A stretch of DNA of 64,000 nt, taken from positions 1 through 64,000 of the forward strand of contig JASBNA010000061.1 in NCBI GenBank assembly GCA_038087015.1, in the 5' to 3' direction. The notes beneath the pieces are model-generated. The model saw only the letters and a list, made by a program, of their open reading frames with translations. It ran no database searches and was not told the DNA's origin. Position 1 is the stretch's first letter; every line of letters starts with the position of its first letter. Position numbers and translations under genes: made by a program. Shown here in pieces: positions 21,617 to 30,716 of the stretch. This DNA comes from Cerrena zonata. Lineage: Eukaryota > Basidiomycota > Agaricomycetes > Polyporales > Cerrenaceae.

Positions 21617-23524
21617 TTATGATTGATAGGTGTGAATCTCTGGAACGTGTTTAACTTTAACCAATGGTCTGTAAATTGGTTTCCACATTTGCAGTTGGAC
21701 CCATTTGAGACATTGATTATACTCTCTTGGGACTTGAACAAAACCACCACCATTTGGTCTTTCTTCAGATTCAACTCTAGCATTGTTTTCTTTCAAAGCT
21801 TGTAAAATGACTGCGGTGGCAACATGAGCACTAACTTCATCAATTTCTTCTAAACGAGGTAATAACCCATTTTTAGGATCATCCATTTTAGGTGACATTT
21901 TAGCCAATTGGTCAACTGCAGCACTAACCATAGTATCAGAAATACTGTTACATCTAGAAAGAACAGCACCTAAACCAATACCAGGGAAGGTAAAACAATT
22001 ATTATTTTCACTAATATAATGGCCATCAACTGGAGCAAAAGGAGATCCGGTAGCAATTAAAGCATTATTATCGGTCCATTTCATAATATCAACTGGGAAG
22101 GCTTCGTGTAATCTGGTTGGATTAGATAACGGGAAAACAATTGGTTGGGAGTTATGCTTGTACATTTCTTTAATAACTTCTTCGGTGAAAGCACCAGCTT
22201 TGGTAGAACAACCAACAAGAACAGTTGGTTGAACTTTACGAACAGCGTCCACCAAAGAAGAAGTATCGATACCTTCCCAATCGGCGTCATCATCAACATA
22301 AGGTTTTTGACCTTCGTTAGCTTCCATGGATTGCAAAATAACCCCACGACGATCCATAATATGAATTTTCTTATAAGCTTCATCCTTGGAACAACCGTGA
22401 CTAACCATGTGATTAACAATTTGATCAGCAACACCAATACCGGCAGAACCAGCACCGTAAATTAAAACTTTTGAATCTAATAAGTCACGGTTTGAGAATT
22501 TCAAAGCCGCAGTCATTGAAGCCATAACAACAGCACCAGTTCCTTGAATATCATCATTGAAAGAAGGTAAAGTACTTCTATATTTGGTTAACATTGTTCT
22601 ACCGGTGGTAACCCCGAAATCTTCATAATGCAAAACTGCATTTGGGAATCGGTTTTTAATTGAATGAATAACCTTATCAATAAAGTTCCAATATTGTTCA
22701 CCACGAACTCTAGCAAACTTATTACCCATATAAAGATCGTCATTAACCAAATCTTCATTATTTGATCCAACGTCCAAGGCAATTGGTAAAACACGACCGG
22801 GATGAATACCACCACATAAAGTCATCAACCCCAATTTTGCAATGGCAATTCTAATACCACCAACCCCTTGATCACCGATACCAAGGATCCCTTCACCATC
22901 ACTCATAACGATATAATCGATATCTTTATCTTCACCGTAAGCAGATAATCTTTCATCAATTGAGTCTGGATCGTTAATATCCAAGAAACAACCTTCTGGT
23001 TTTCTGAAACGATGAGAGTAGTTAGCAATGGCATCCCCTTCAGTTGGAGTATAGATGATTGGTAACATTTCTCTAATATGTCTTCTGACTAATTCGTAGT
23101 ATAAAACTTTATTTTGTATTCTCATCGAAGTACAAAAATCATTTTTAGCTAATGGTGTTTTCAAATATTGAAATTGCTGATAAGCACGTTCAACTTGTTC
23201 ATCTAAAGTGTTAACTTGACTAGGTAATAATCCAGTTAATCCGAATGCCTGACGTTCTTCAAGGGTGAAGGCCGAACCTTTATTATAAATTGGACTATTC
23301 AATAACTGAAATCCTCTCAAATCACACTCAATTGGTCCTTCAATTGATAATCTAGTGGTCTTAGGCTTTAAAGCTGCAATTGCGGCCTTAATACCAACTG
23401 GAGTTTTAATAGTATGAGTATGAATTGAATCACTCTCGGTGGTTTTGGTTGCATGGTAACGAATGAACTTGGTTGATACCTTGATGCTTCTCTTTGGAAG
23501 CTTAGTATAAGTAAGACTAGACAT
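21617..23524 (-). CDS. MAE1: Mitochondrial malic enzyme
   Basis: 635 residues. The N-terminus (LTYTKLPKRSIKVSTKFIRY) is a mitochondrial presequence. The malic-enzyme signature (SPIYNKGSAFTLEERQAFGL), the catalytic Tyr block (PIIYTPTEGDAI), the metal-binding FNDDIQGTGAVV and the Rossmann GAGSAGIGVADQI are all present. The enzyme decarboxylates malate to pyruvate with NAD(P)+ in the matrix. The short C-terminal extension past QMWKPIYRPLV is as in yeast Mae1. Confidence 0.95.
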   Translation of the reverse strand: MSSLTYTKLPKRSIKVSTKFIRYHATKTTESDSIHTHTIKTPVGIKAAIAALKPKTTRLSIEGPIECDLRGFQLLNSPIYNKGSAFTLEERQAFGLTGLLPSQVNTLDEQVERAYQQFQYLKTPLAKNDFCTSMRIQNKVLYYELVRRHIREMLPIIYTPTEGDAIANYSHRFRKPEGCFLDINDPDSIDERLSAYGEDKDIDYIVMSDGEGILGIGDQGVGGIRIAIAKLGLMTLCGGIHPGRVLPIALDVGSNNEDLVNDDLYMGNKFARVRGEQYWNFIDKVIHSIKNRFPNAVLHYEDFGVTTGRTMLTKYRSTLPSFNDDIQGTGAVVMASMTAALKFSNRDLLDSKVLIYGAGSAGIGVADQIVNHMVSHGCSKDEAYKKIHIMDRRGVILQSMEANEGQKPYVDDDADWEGIDTSSLVDAVRKVQPTVLVGCSTKAGAFTEEVIKEMYKHNSQPIVFPLSNPTRLHEAFPVDIMKWTDNNALIATGSPFAPVDGHYISENNNCFTFPGIGLGAVLSRCNSISDTMVSAAVDQLAKMSPKMDDPKNGLLPRLEEIDEVSAHVATAVILQALKENNARVESEERPNGGGFVQVPREYNQCLKWVQLQMWKPIYRPLVKVKHVPEIHTYQS

Positions 23525-24998
23525 GGTTAACCCTTGAACTCAAACCAAATTTCAAATTCCAACAGGATCAAGGGGTATATTTATGCAAAAATTTATCCTG
23601 ATTTAAAATTGCATCCAGCAGTTTTAAGTAATCCATCGCCGCAAATGATAAAAATACCAGGACTTCCGGGTGTGAGGGGAAGACTTCCGGTGGGCGTGTT
23701 CTTCGCTTAACAAAAAGAAAAAAAAAAACGTCAAAATTTCAGTTCCGGGTTTTTCCTTTGCAGGACAGTCTTTAGGTCTTTTCTGGCTGCTCACAACGGA
23801 CAAACGGGCACCTAAAACAGGATGCAAATACTGGGTTGGTGACTAATAGTGGCCAGATAGATATGGTGACGGGCCCGAAGAGTAACGTCCTATTTTTAAC
23901 CATTCCACCACTCGGTCCCGAGGCCGATTAGCCTGCCATCATTTGATACATCAGTCGACAAGATGAATCGATATCACCAGATTCGTCAATTTGCGGTTTT
24001 ATTCTGTTGGCTTGTTCTTGCTCTTATCCAGCAATCCCTCTTAAACTGACGATAGGAATAAGTTGGGTAATCTACATCTCCTCTTTAAACATTTTTGTTC
24101 TCTTCAATTTTGACAACAAAAGGAAGGATTCGGAGATGCTCGACGGTGATTCGAGTGCTCACGTGACCGAAAGCTGGGCCGTCTTCGTCACTTCCGGGGC
24201 CCTCGACGAGGGTCGGGGTAGCGCTGCTGGGGCCGCCCCTCCTCACCCTCGAATCTGGCTTCAGTTGTTCCGATTTCTCCCATTACTTACTCTGATTAGC
24301 TACTCACTTCGTTAACTCTGGATGGTGCCATTGCTTTATGGTGAAGTAGTGGTTCAATCGACACTGATTCATGGCCCTGTTGTGATGATCTGGCTGATAC
24401 CTACTGATAGCGCACGAAATACTGTATCCGCTAACAGCATAGATCGTAAATTGGTCTTCTCAAACGAATCCATTAACAAGCACAATAAAACCCTTTGATT
24501 ATCTCGCTTTGATTTACTCTGTAATTAGATTGTTGCAAACTACGGAGGATCTCGGACTAGCCGTTTCCCCTCCTCCGTTGGGTTTGTGCTGATCGAGTTT
24601 TTTCCGGTTTCGGGTAAACTCTGGTGATTGTGACACTTTATTCCAGCCTTGCCCTAGTCCATCGCTGGAAGCTTTTGGCCTTCTCGCAAGGTTAGAACGG
24701 ATAGTTGCAAAATACCGCTTGAGCGATTTTGCAGCTTTAGGGCTGCCTACAAGATTTTCTTCGTCACCATAGTATTTTGCAGCTATTTAGCGCTTTTCTA
24801 CTTAAACACCTCGAGTAAGCTTCGCTTATTCAGTATGGAGGAATTATCTCAATGTATTCGCGATTAAACTTTCTGTCAATGATATAATTAATATCATTGA
24901 TATTTACAAATTCTAATTTGGTTCCGTCTTCTAATAGGTCTCTGATCAAGTCTTCATCTTCGTTGGTTGGTCAACTTCTTCTTAGCAGGTCATCGCTT
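23525..24998. other. 1.5 kb gene-free interval with a GC-rich structured core
   Basis: No credible gene. The part from about 24120 to 24320 is strikingly GC-rich for this genome and rich in inverted repeats: GATTCGAG near 24147 faces CTCGAATC near 24248, and CCCTCGACGAGGG forms a hairpin inside. The part 24540-24790 also has short inverted repeats (CGGAGGA...TCCTCCG). It could hold a non-coding RNA or a relic. A 102-codon frame at 24007 looks spurious. Confidence 0.4.
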
Positions 24999-26276
24999 TC
25001 AGATGGGTCGATCCACGCAAAGTTCCCTTAAGTTTGCAAGATGAAAACTGATTCCCATTCGATATTCCCTAAAGCTTGCACCATAAATTGAAAGCTCCAA
25101 AACTTCTAATTTTACATTCTTTCTTGATAAGACTCGTAGGAGATCTTCAAAAATTCCATATTTGTGACCATGTCGACGTGTGGAGATACCCGATTGCAAA
25201 CACTCAATTGAAACGCTTCTCAATTCATTTGACAGAAACGATATAGTTTCTAAAAAGAAGCTAAATTGCATCATATACCAGCTGTACTCTTCGGTGCACA
25301 TAAGATTTAATTTCTTTAAATGGTCCCATTCAATTAGCGACATAAAAGATGGATCAAACTGCCGTAAGTGCCCATTCTCTGTGAAGCCACATCCGAATTC
25401 ATCCAACTCCAAATTTTGAACATCACCATCTTTCATCCGCCCTAACATGGAAATAACATCACCCTTGATGTGCAATGACTTTAATACTTTGAATAACCCT
25501 TTCCAATCTGATAGCCATATATTTGAAGTCTGGTCCAGTTTACTCCTGATGACAAGTTTCTCGAGGTGTACAAGCAATAACGAAGTCTTCGTATCTTCTT
25601 GCGCCAACTGTTCCTCTTCTATTTCTAGTTCAGTTAATCTTTCTGCAATGAAGCAATTGATATATGGGTGAATGCACCTCTTAATATTTCCTTTAAATAA
25701 TCGCTTGTGATCATCGCAATTGGTTGAGAGTCTGATTGTCGCCCTAGTGAACTTCTCTTGTAGCAGAGTTATAAAGCCAGAGGAATAATAAATATGGAAG
25801 TTCCTAATATGGATCCTTTGGACTAGTCCAGTTGGTACTCTATATCCAAATGCAAGCTTGAGAAACTGTCGCTGATTAATTATCGTATTTTCGATATGAT
25901 ATCGATTAACAATTACACCTTTGTTGGTCAAGTCGCCATACTTCTTCCCTAGTTGTATAAATACTTTTTCATCAACCTCAACCAGTCTGTACAATCTTCT
26001 TCGACCGATCTCATTTAATTTGGTGCAACATTTCATTAGTGCAAGAGCTTCTTCCTGGGTCAAGTAATCAAATATCTGCTCAAGTATCAAAGGATCTAAA
26101 CGCTGTAAAGAATCAGGGTTTTTGCAACTCTCAGAGTCGTATTCAAAATCAATTCCGGAGTAAATTAAAAGAATGAAAATGACCAAGAATCCAAAGAAAT
26201 TTTCATGTTTTAACCGATATAGCAATACCCTTAATGCTGGATAATTCCTAAAGTCTACCTTAGCAATATCTGGCAT
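24999..26276 (-). CDS. F-box protein with an N-terminal hydrophobic segment
   Basis: 425 residues. An F-box is visible at about residues 57-100 (LQRLDPLILEQIFDYLTQEEALALMKCCTKLNEIGRRRLY, seen in overlapping parts). Its leucines, 'I.DYL' and 'KC.KL' are as in Skp1-binding F-boxes. Leu-rich irregular repeats follow (ELEIEEEQLAQEDTKTSLLL, VLKSLHIKGDVISM, NLELDEFGCG) and are the likely substrate-binding region. Ahead of the F-box lies a hydrophobic stretch (FFGFLVIFILLIYSGIDF), unusual for SCF adaptors and possibly a membrane anchor. The substrate is unknown. The gene may belong to a yeast-specific expanded F-box family. Confidence 0.65.
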   Translation of the reverse strand: MPDIAKVDFRNYPALRVLLYRLKHENFFGFLVIFILLIYSGIDFEYDSESCKNPDSLQRLDPLILEQIFDYLTQEEALALMKCCTKLNEIGRRRLYRLVEVDEKVFIQLGKKYGDLTNKGVIVNRYHIENTIINQRQFLKLAFGYRVPTGLVQRIHIRNFHIYYSSGFITLLQEKFTRATIRLSTNCDDHKRLFKGNIKRCIHPYINCFIAERLTELEIEEEQLAQEDTKTSLLLVHLEKLVIRSKLDQTSNIWLSDWKGLFKVLKSLHIKGDVISMLGRMKDGDVQNLELDEFGCGFTENGHLRQFDPSFMSLIEWDHLKKLNLMCTEEYSWYMMQFSFFLETISFLSNELRSVSIECLQSGISTRRHGHKYGIFEDLLRVLSRKNVKLEVLELSIYGASFREYRMGISFHLANLRELCVDRPI

Positions 26277-26476
26277 TTATGAACTGACTAAGAATACAAT
26301 TTGAGTTGATGGTTGTTTTACAACTTTAACTTGAAAAATTGGTTGAAAAATTACGAAAAATACTTAAATTTGTGTCTGTGTAAATTAAGCATACTTTTCA
26401 ATTCTTCAAACATTCTTAAAGAATTGATATCATACACTTGACTGTCTATTAATATTCGTTTCATAAACGGAAATGA

Positions 26477-27708
26477 CTATTTCTTCTGGCGTTTACCAGT
26501 TTTGCCATTGCCATTATTTGACCTTTTATTTATTGATGGTAATGGTTTTTGTAAGTCTGGGACAAAACAACAAGTTCTACCACCAGCAGTGATAAATTTG
26601 ACCTTGTGGCCACTTTTTATAGTTGCTTCAGTTTTACGACCCTTTCCCCATCTGTATAACATCAACCAGTCTTCAGGATACTGGGTAACGTCACCTTCGA
26701 CCTCAACACTTTTCTTGCAGACATAGATGATTGTATTGTACAACTTTTCAATAACTTCATGAATGTCATTACTTAATTCGAATTTAGTCAGTAATACATC
26801 TTCTGGGTGAATTCTTGCCTGGTATAAAATCTCATCGCTTATCCAATTACCCACTCCAGCAAAATATTTTTGTTCAAGTAGCAACGCTTTGATTGATTTT
26901 TTCTTGCTTAAAATTAACTTATTAAACTCTTGTAGTGACGGTATTGGATGACCATGATTATCTGGATCTGGATCACCAAAAACAAAGTGTTTCTTCGGTT
27001 CTGGTGGGGTTATTGGTTTTGAATAATCACCTCTGAAAGATGTTAGTTGCGGGTGGTTTAGTAAATCGTTATCTGTTGGAACTAAGTCACCCGGTAAGTA
27101 TCTGATCCTAGCAAATCTTCTGGGATCTACAAATGCAAAGTCAATTGTTTTACCATCTTTTTCGAAGGTAAGTTCCAACTTGCAAAATTTCGGTGGCCAG
27201 TCGCCAAAATTTTGAGACTCTGGCCCAGCATCCAACTCTTCCTTTATAGCTTCTTTCTTCAACTTACTTTCTTCTTTGGGAACATGTTCCTTTTTCAATT
27301 TCTCTAAGATCTTCCGATCACCCCCATTTTCCATAAATGTCAAATGCGATTTGATATTTTTCAACTTAACCATGCCAGTCATTCCAAGATGAATTAATAA
27401 AACGTTGGTCTCTTTGCAATCATGTTTCTTCAATCTTAACCAGAAAAACTTCCATATCTTGATACCGAATGTATCGATGATCCAATTAATCCGGTACGAA
27501 ATTTTTCATACTCCAAGTCGGAGTCCGCTTCTTTAAAAATGGAAACAAAAGCTTATCATGAACCAAATCAGCTTTTGTTATTGTATAATTAATTATATTC
27601 CTCTTAGCAAAGCACAAAAATGAGCTACCTAGTCAAGTTTTTCAAGTTAGCAATATGGACAGTGCAATTCAACAATTGGTGAATACATACTTCTGCTACT
27701 TCAGGCAT
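26477..27708 (-). CDS. Formamidopyrimidine-DNA glycosylase (fungal Fpg/Nei type), two exons, frame-interrupted
   Basis: Exon 1 (27691-27708) encodes MPEVAE. A 62-base intron (27629-27690, donor GTATGT, branch TGCTAAC, acceptor CTAG) leads to VAHFCALLR, so the catalytic N-terminal Pro-Glu of the family is present. The next 55 codons are split by three apparent single-base losses (near 27600-27605, 27535-27539 and 27449-27453) before the long frame KKHDCKETNVLLIHLGMTGM. Later motifs are intact: PRRFARIRYL, KALLLEQKYFAGVGNWISDE (helix-two-turn-helix) and a Lys-rich tail in place of a zinc finger, as in plant and fungal Fpg. The enzyme excises oxidised purines and pyrimidines and nicks the strand. 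Three losses within about 150 bases suggest decay or poor consensus. Confidence 0.75.
27629..27690 (-). other. Intron of the Fpg gene
   Basis: 62 bases. Donor GTATGT at 27690-27685, branch-like TGCTAAC (27645-27651), acceptor CTAG at 27632-27629. It brings MPEVAE in frame with VAHFCALL. Confidence 0.8.
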
Positions 27709-27812
27709 ACCGAAGCAATGGTTTGGTTGGTGAGAATAAAAATATAAAAACTTAGAGGCAAAGTAGCAGGTCTCACCTTAAAGTTAAAATATAGAAAAAA
27801 ACAAAAAAAGAA

Positions 27813-27903
27813 TGCTCCACGGCAGGTTCGAACTGTCGACCTTCAGATTGCACAAGAATAAATTCTTATGAGACTGACGCTCTGCCAACTGAGCTAGTGG
27901 AGC
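27813..27903 (-). tRNA. Elongator tRNA-Met(CAT) with an 18-base intron
   Basis: The gene starts GCTCCACTAGCTCAGTTGGC and ends GCCGTGGAGCA. The anticodon loop is CTCATA then the intron AGAATTTATTCTTGTGCA, then A and the 3' anticodon stem TCTGA. Removing the intron (between positions 37 and 38) leaves a 73-base cloverleaf. The 7-bp acceptor stem is perfect, and an A-C pair in the T stem matches S. cerevisiae tRNA-Met. The TCAGTCTCATAATCTGAAGG core is the elongator Met form, not the initiator. Confidence 0.95.
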
Positions 27904-29139
27904 TATTCTATAACTCACGAGGAGGTAAACAATAAATATACTAATAGTGTAGAAAGTAGTAAAATATTTCAATTTTCAATTTTTGTCCTTAAAAATCAAT
28001 TTATTGACTTCAATTTTGGGTAATCAAATTAATTCAGGAGTGCAGAAATAACATAATCTACTTTTCAAAAAATAAATGGTGCAATGGGTGCAAAAATAAA
28101 AAAATATATCACGATCATTACTTCACTCACTTTAATTGTAAGCTACGTTCCCAACTATACGAATCTTCTGTGATTTCTACTCTTTCTACTATTCAAAATC
28201 ATAAGCTTTGCTTTTGTTAAGTATAGATTAGAAATATTTCTAAAATATTAATCCATTAGCTTGTTCCAATTGAGTTGTGCAACAATGAATCTTACCAAAA
28301 TTAATTCTAATATGGTATAGATGAAATCAACTTTCAATGTATATAAAATAAATTTAACTACATACTACGAAAGCCATACTTGACTCTTTCAAAATGTAGT
28401 TACCGACTTTTCTACATAATCAAAGAGACTTGACAAGACAAAGTTTCCCGATTTGTCGTAGAATCAAATTCAAACGAAGTCTTATCTCGCATATCAATCG
28501 TACTTGGCCGTATCAAACGAAGGGTCCTTTATCAATAGGAAATAAATCATACAAGCATTTGCAACAATTTCTCAATTTGATTTCTGAATTTTTGAATCTA
28601 ATTCTGATTTCTAAACTTCAAACTGCTGACCAAATTTGATTGGCAGTTTCCATTCCAATTCTAAACCTCTTTCTTGCTAATAGCTATTAGTGTCCATTAC
28701 TCCTCCTATACAAAACTTGTGCCTCTCGGGATTAACGGTGGCCTCTCGGCCCAAATGACCCCCAAATACGTGAATCATATAGTCACTCAGTGACATGTAT
28801 CGTCTTTCGGGTTTACTATAGACTTCTAACTTCGACAGTCATATGAATCCAGTACTACACCGACGGAGTTTATCTACTCCCGAACCATTTCTCGGTTTAT
28901 GAGTCACATTAGTCTGTTTTTTTTTTTTGCGTGAAAAGGTTCTGTTTACGAGTGCTGCTAAAAAAAAAGAAGATTCAGCCTTTTCATATCAATCTAACAT
29001 AGATTCAGAGGGTGAAATACCACGATTAGATGAAAATTTTTCACTTTCAAACTAGGTCGGTATGTGAAGAGTTTTGTATAAATAGGATCTTGAAAGTATC
29101 CTGTTTAATGTAAGTTTATTTGTTTAAATCATTAAAAAT
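27904..29139. other. 1.2 kb AT-rich interval upstream of the small wall-protein gene
   Basis: No gene is seen. The last 100 bases contain the TATA box of the next gene (TATAAATA, 29077-29084). A 9-T run occurs at 28920-28929. Confidence 0.5.
29077..29084 (+). promoter_or_regulatory. TATA box
   Basis: TATAAATA, 56 bases upstream of the ATG at 29140. The spacing is typical for a strongly regulated yeast promoter. Confidence 0.6.
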
Positions 29140-29418
29140 ATGAAGTTTTCTATAATACTATCTACTTTGGTAATTATTACCTTCACTCAAGCTGCTCTAG
29201 TTAAAAAACTAGTATCCGAAGAACCATTGGCTCATGAGCCTGGTTATGGTGAACATCATGGTCCTACCATCTCATCTGTTAGAACACCATCGAGCTCGAT
29301 GTCAAACTCGAGATCTACGTTAGCATCGTCTCCATCATCATTTTCACATGCTGCTGGTGCTGAAAGGACTGGTGTTTCGGGCTACATAATAGCCCTTTTT
29401 GTTTTATCGTGTGTTTAA
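29140..29418 (+). CDS. Small GPI-anchor-type cell-wall protein
   Basis: 92 residues. A signal peptide (MKFSIILSTLVIITFTQAAL) is followed by a KK pair, possibly a Kex2-type site, then a Ser/Thr-rich stalk (SSSMSNSRSTLASSPSSFSH). A small-residue patch (AAGAERTG) precedes a C-terminal hydrophobic tail (YIIALFVLSCV), which is the layout of a GPI-attachment signal. It is very short for a structural wall protein. A clear TATA box and long 5' region suggest strong or conditional expression. I do not recognise the family. Confidence 0.65.
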   Translation: MKFSIILSTLVIITFTQAALVKKLVSEEPLAHEPGYGEHHGPTISSVRTPSSSMSNSRSTLASSPSSFSHAAGAERTGVSGYIIALFVLSCV

Positions 29419-29942
29419 TTAAAAATGAAAAGTTTAGTTTATGATTTTATGACCCTAGAAAGCATTTTCTGTCTGTTGACAGTGCCAACAGAGGGATTCT
29501 TAGTGATCCACTGAGCCACTGAGTTAAACACTCGTCGTCTGTGCTCATTCCAGTCAATGGTATGTTCTAGTCAAATTTATATAGTCAATAAACATTCTCT
29601 TTATACCAAAGTGTAAGAATATTCTAAGCATTCCGAGTTAACATACTTTTTTGCAGCTTTTTTAGGAAAAAGACTCAAAATTTAACAAAAAGCTGAACAG
29701 CGACCCCATACATGATTCTTTACAAGCATCTTCATTCACAATGCTTATATCAACGTAAATTTCTGAAGACAAAGCAGTTTCAATGCTTTTTGCTAGTTTT
29801 ATACATAGTGATCAACCAGCCAAAATTATATTACTGGTGTACGGAAGTTATATAACAGGTCAGTCCCTTTTTTCCTCTTTACGAACTTAACATTTATGAA
29901 CTAATACTTCATTAATAACCATTTGGATAACATAAAACGGAC
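29419..29942. other. Intergenic interval before VPS60
   Basis: 524 bases without a gene. It contains a Rap1-like site TGGTGTACGGAAG at 29835-29847, about 95 bases upstream of the VPS60 start. Confidence 0.45.
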
Positions 29943-30596
29943 ATGAATAGACTCTTTGGACTGAAAAGTTCTGTACCTAAGCCATCTTTAAACGATGCTG
30001 TTAAAAACATAGATGACAGAGTTGGGTCATTGGATGTTAAATTAACTAAAATAAATTCCGAGTTATCAACTTATCAACAAAAAATAGCTAGAATGAGAGA
30101 TGGACCAGGGAAATCTGCATTGAAACAAAGAGCATTGAAATTGTTAAGGCAAAGAAAGCAAATCGAAAGTCAGAAAGACCAGTTAGAGAATCAATCTTGG
30201 AATATGACTCAAGCCTCCATGACCACTGATAATTTACAAAATACTATGATTACGGTTGATGCTATGAAAACTGCCAATAAACAATTGAAAAAAACATATG
30301 GTAAGATAGATATTGATAAAATAGAGTCTTTACAAGATGAAATGTTGGATTTAATTGATAAATCTAATGAATTACAAGAGTCATTATCGACTAGTTATGA
30401 TGTTCCAGATGATATTAGTGAATCCGAATTAGATGCAGAATTGGATGCATTAGGAGAAGAAATGGATTTTGAAAATGAAATGACAGAGTCAGGATTAGGT
30501 ACACCAAGCTACTTAGAATCAGATCAAACAACTACTGATAAATTACCTGCCTTTATTGATGAACCAGAACAAACTCCTGCTAAAATTGCAGAATAA
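29943..30596 (+). CDS. VPS60: ESCRT-III-associated protein Vps60/CHMP5
   Basis: 217 residues of the Snf7 family: an initial FGLKSSVPKPSLNDAVKNID, then a basic helical hairpin (ALKQRALKLLRQRKQIESQK) and an acidic C-terminal half (ELDAELDALGEEMDFENEM). The 'MNRLFG' opening and the QDEMLDLIDKSNELQESLS helix mark the CHMP5/Vps60 branch, not Snf7 or Vps32. It acts on endosomal membranes and recruits Vta1-Vps4 during multivesicular body formation. It is convergent with the transporter gene on its right. Confidence 0.92.
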   Translation: MNRLFGLKSSVPKPSLNDAVKNIDDRVGSLDVKLTKINSELSTYQQKIARMRDGPGKSALKQRALKLLRQRKQIESQKDQLENQSWNMTQASMTTDNLQNTMITVDAMKTANKQLKKTYGKIDIDKIESLQDEMLDLIDKSNELQESLSTSYDVPDDISESELDAELDALGEEMDFENEMTESGLGTPSYLESDQTTTDKLPAFIDEPEQTPAKIAE

Positions 30597-30716
30597 TTAA
30601 TGATGATCCGATGTATATTAATATATTCGTATGAGTTATATTTTGTAGACAAAAAATGGAGGATATTAAATGAAAAAATCTATAAATTAAATAAATTAAT
30701 GAAATTAGTAAAAGTA

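Noticed and set aside
24007..24315. A 102-codon plus-strand frame in the GC-rich block
   Set aside because: Its composition changes abruptly, it has no domain, and it runs across the inverted repeats, so it looks like chance in GC-rich DNA.
27784..27972. A 62-codon frame over the tRNA
   Set aside because: It overlaps the tRNA-Met gene completely and has no independent support.
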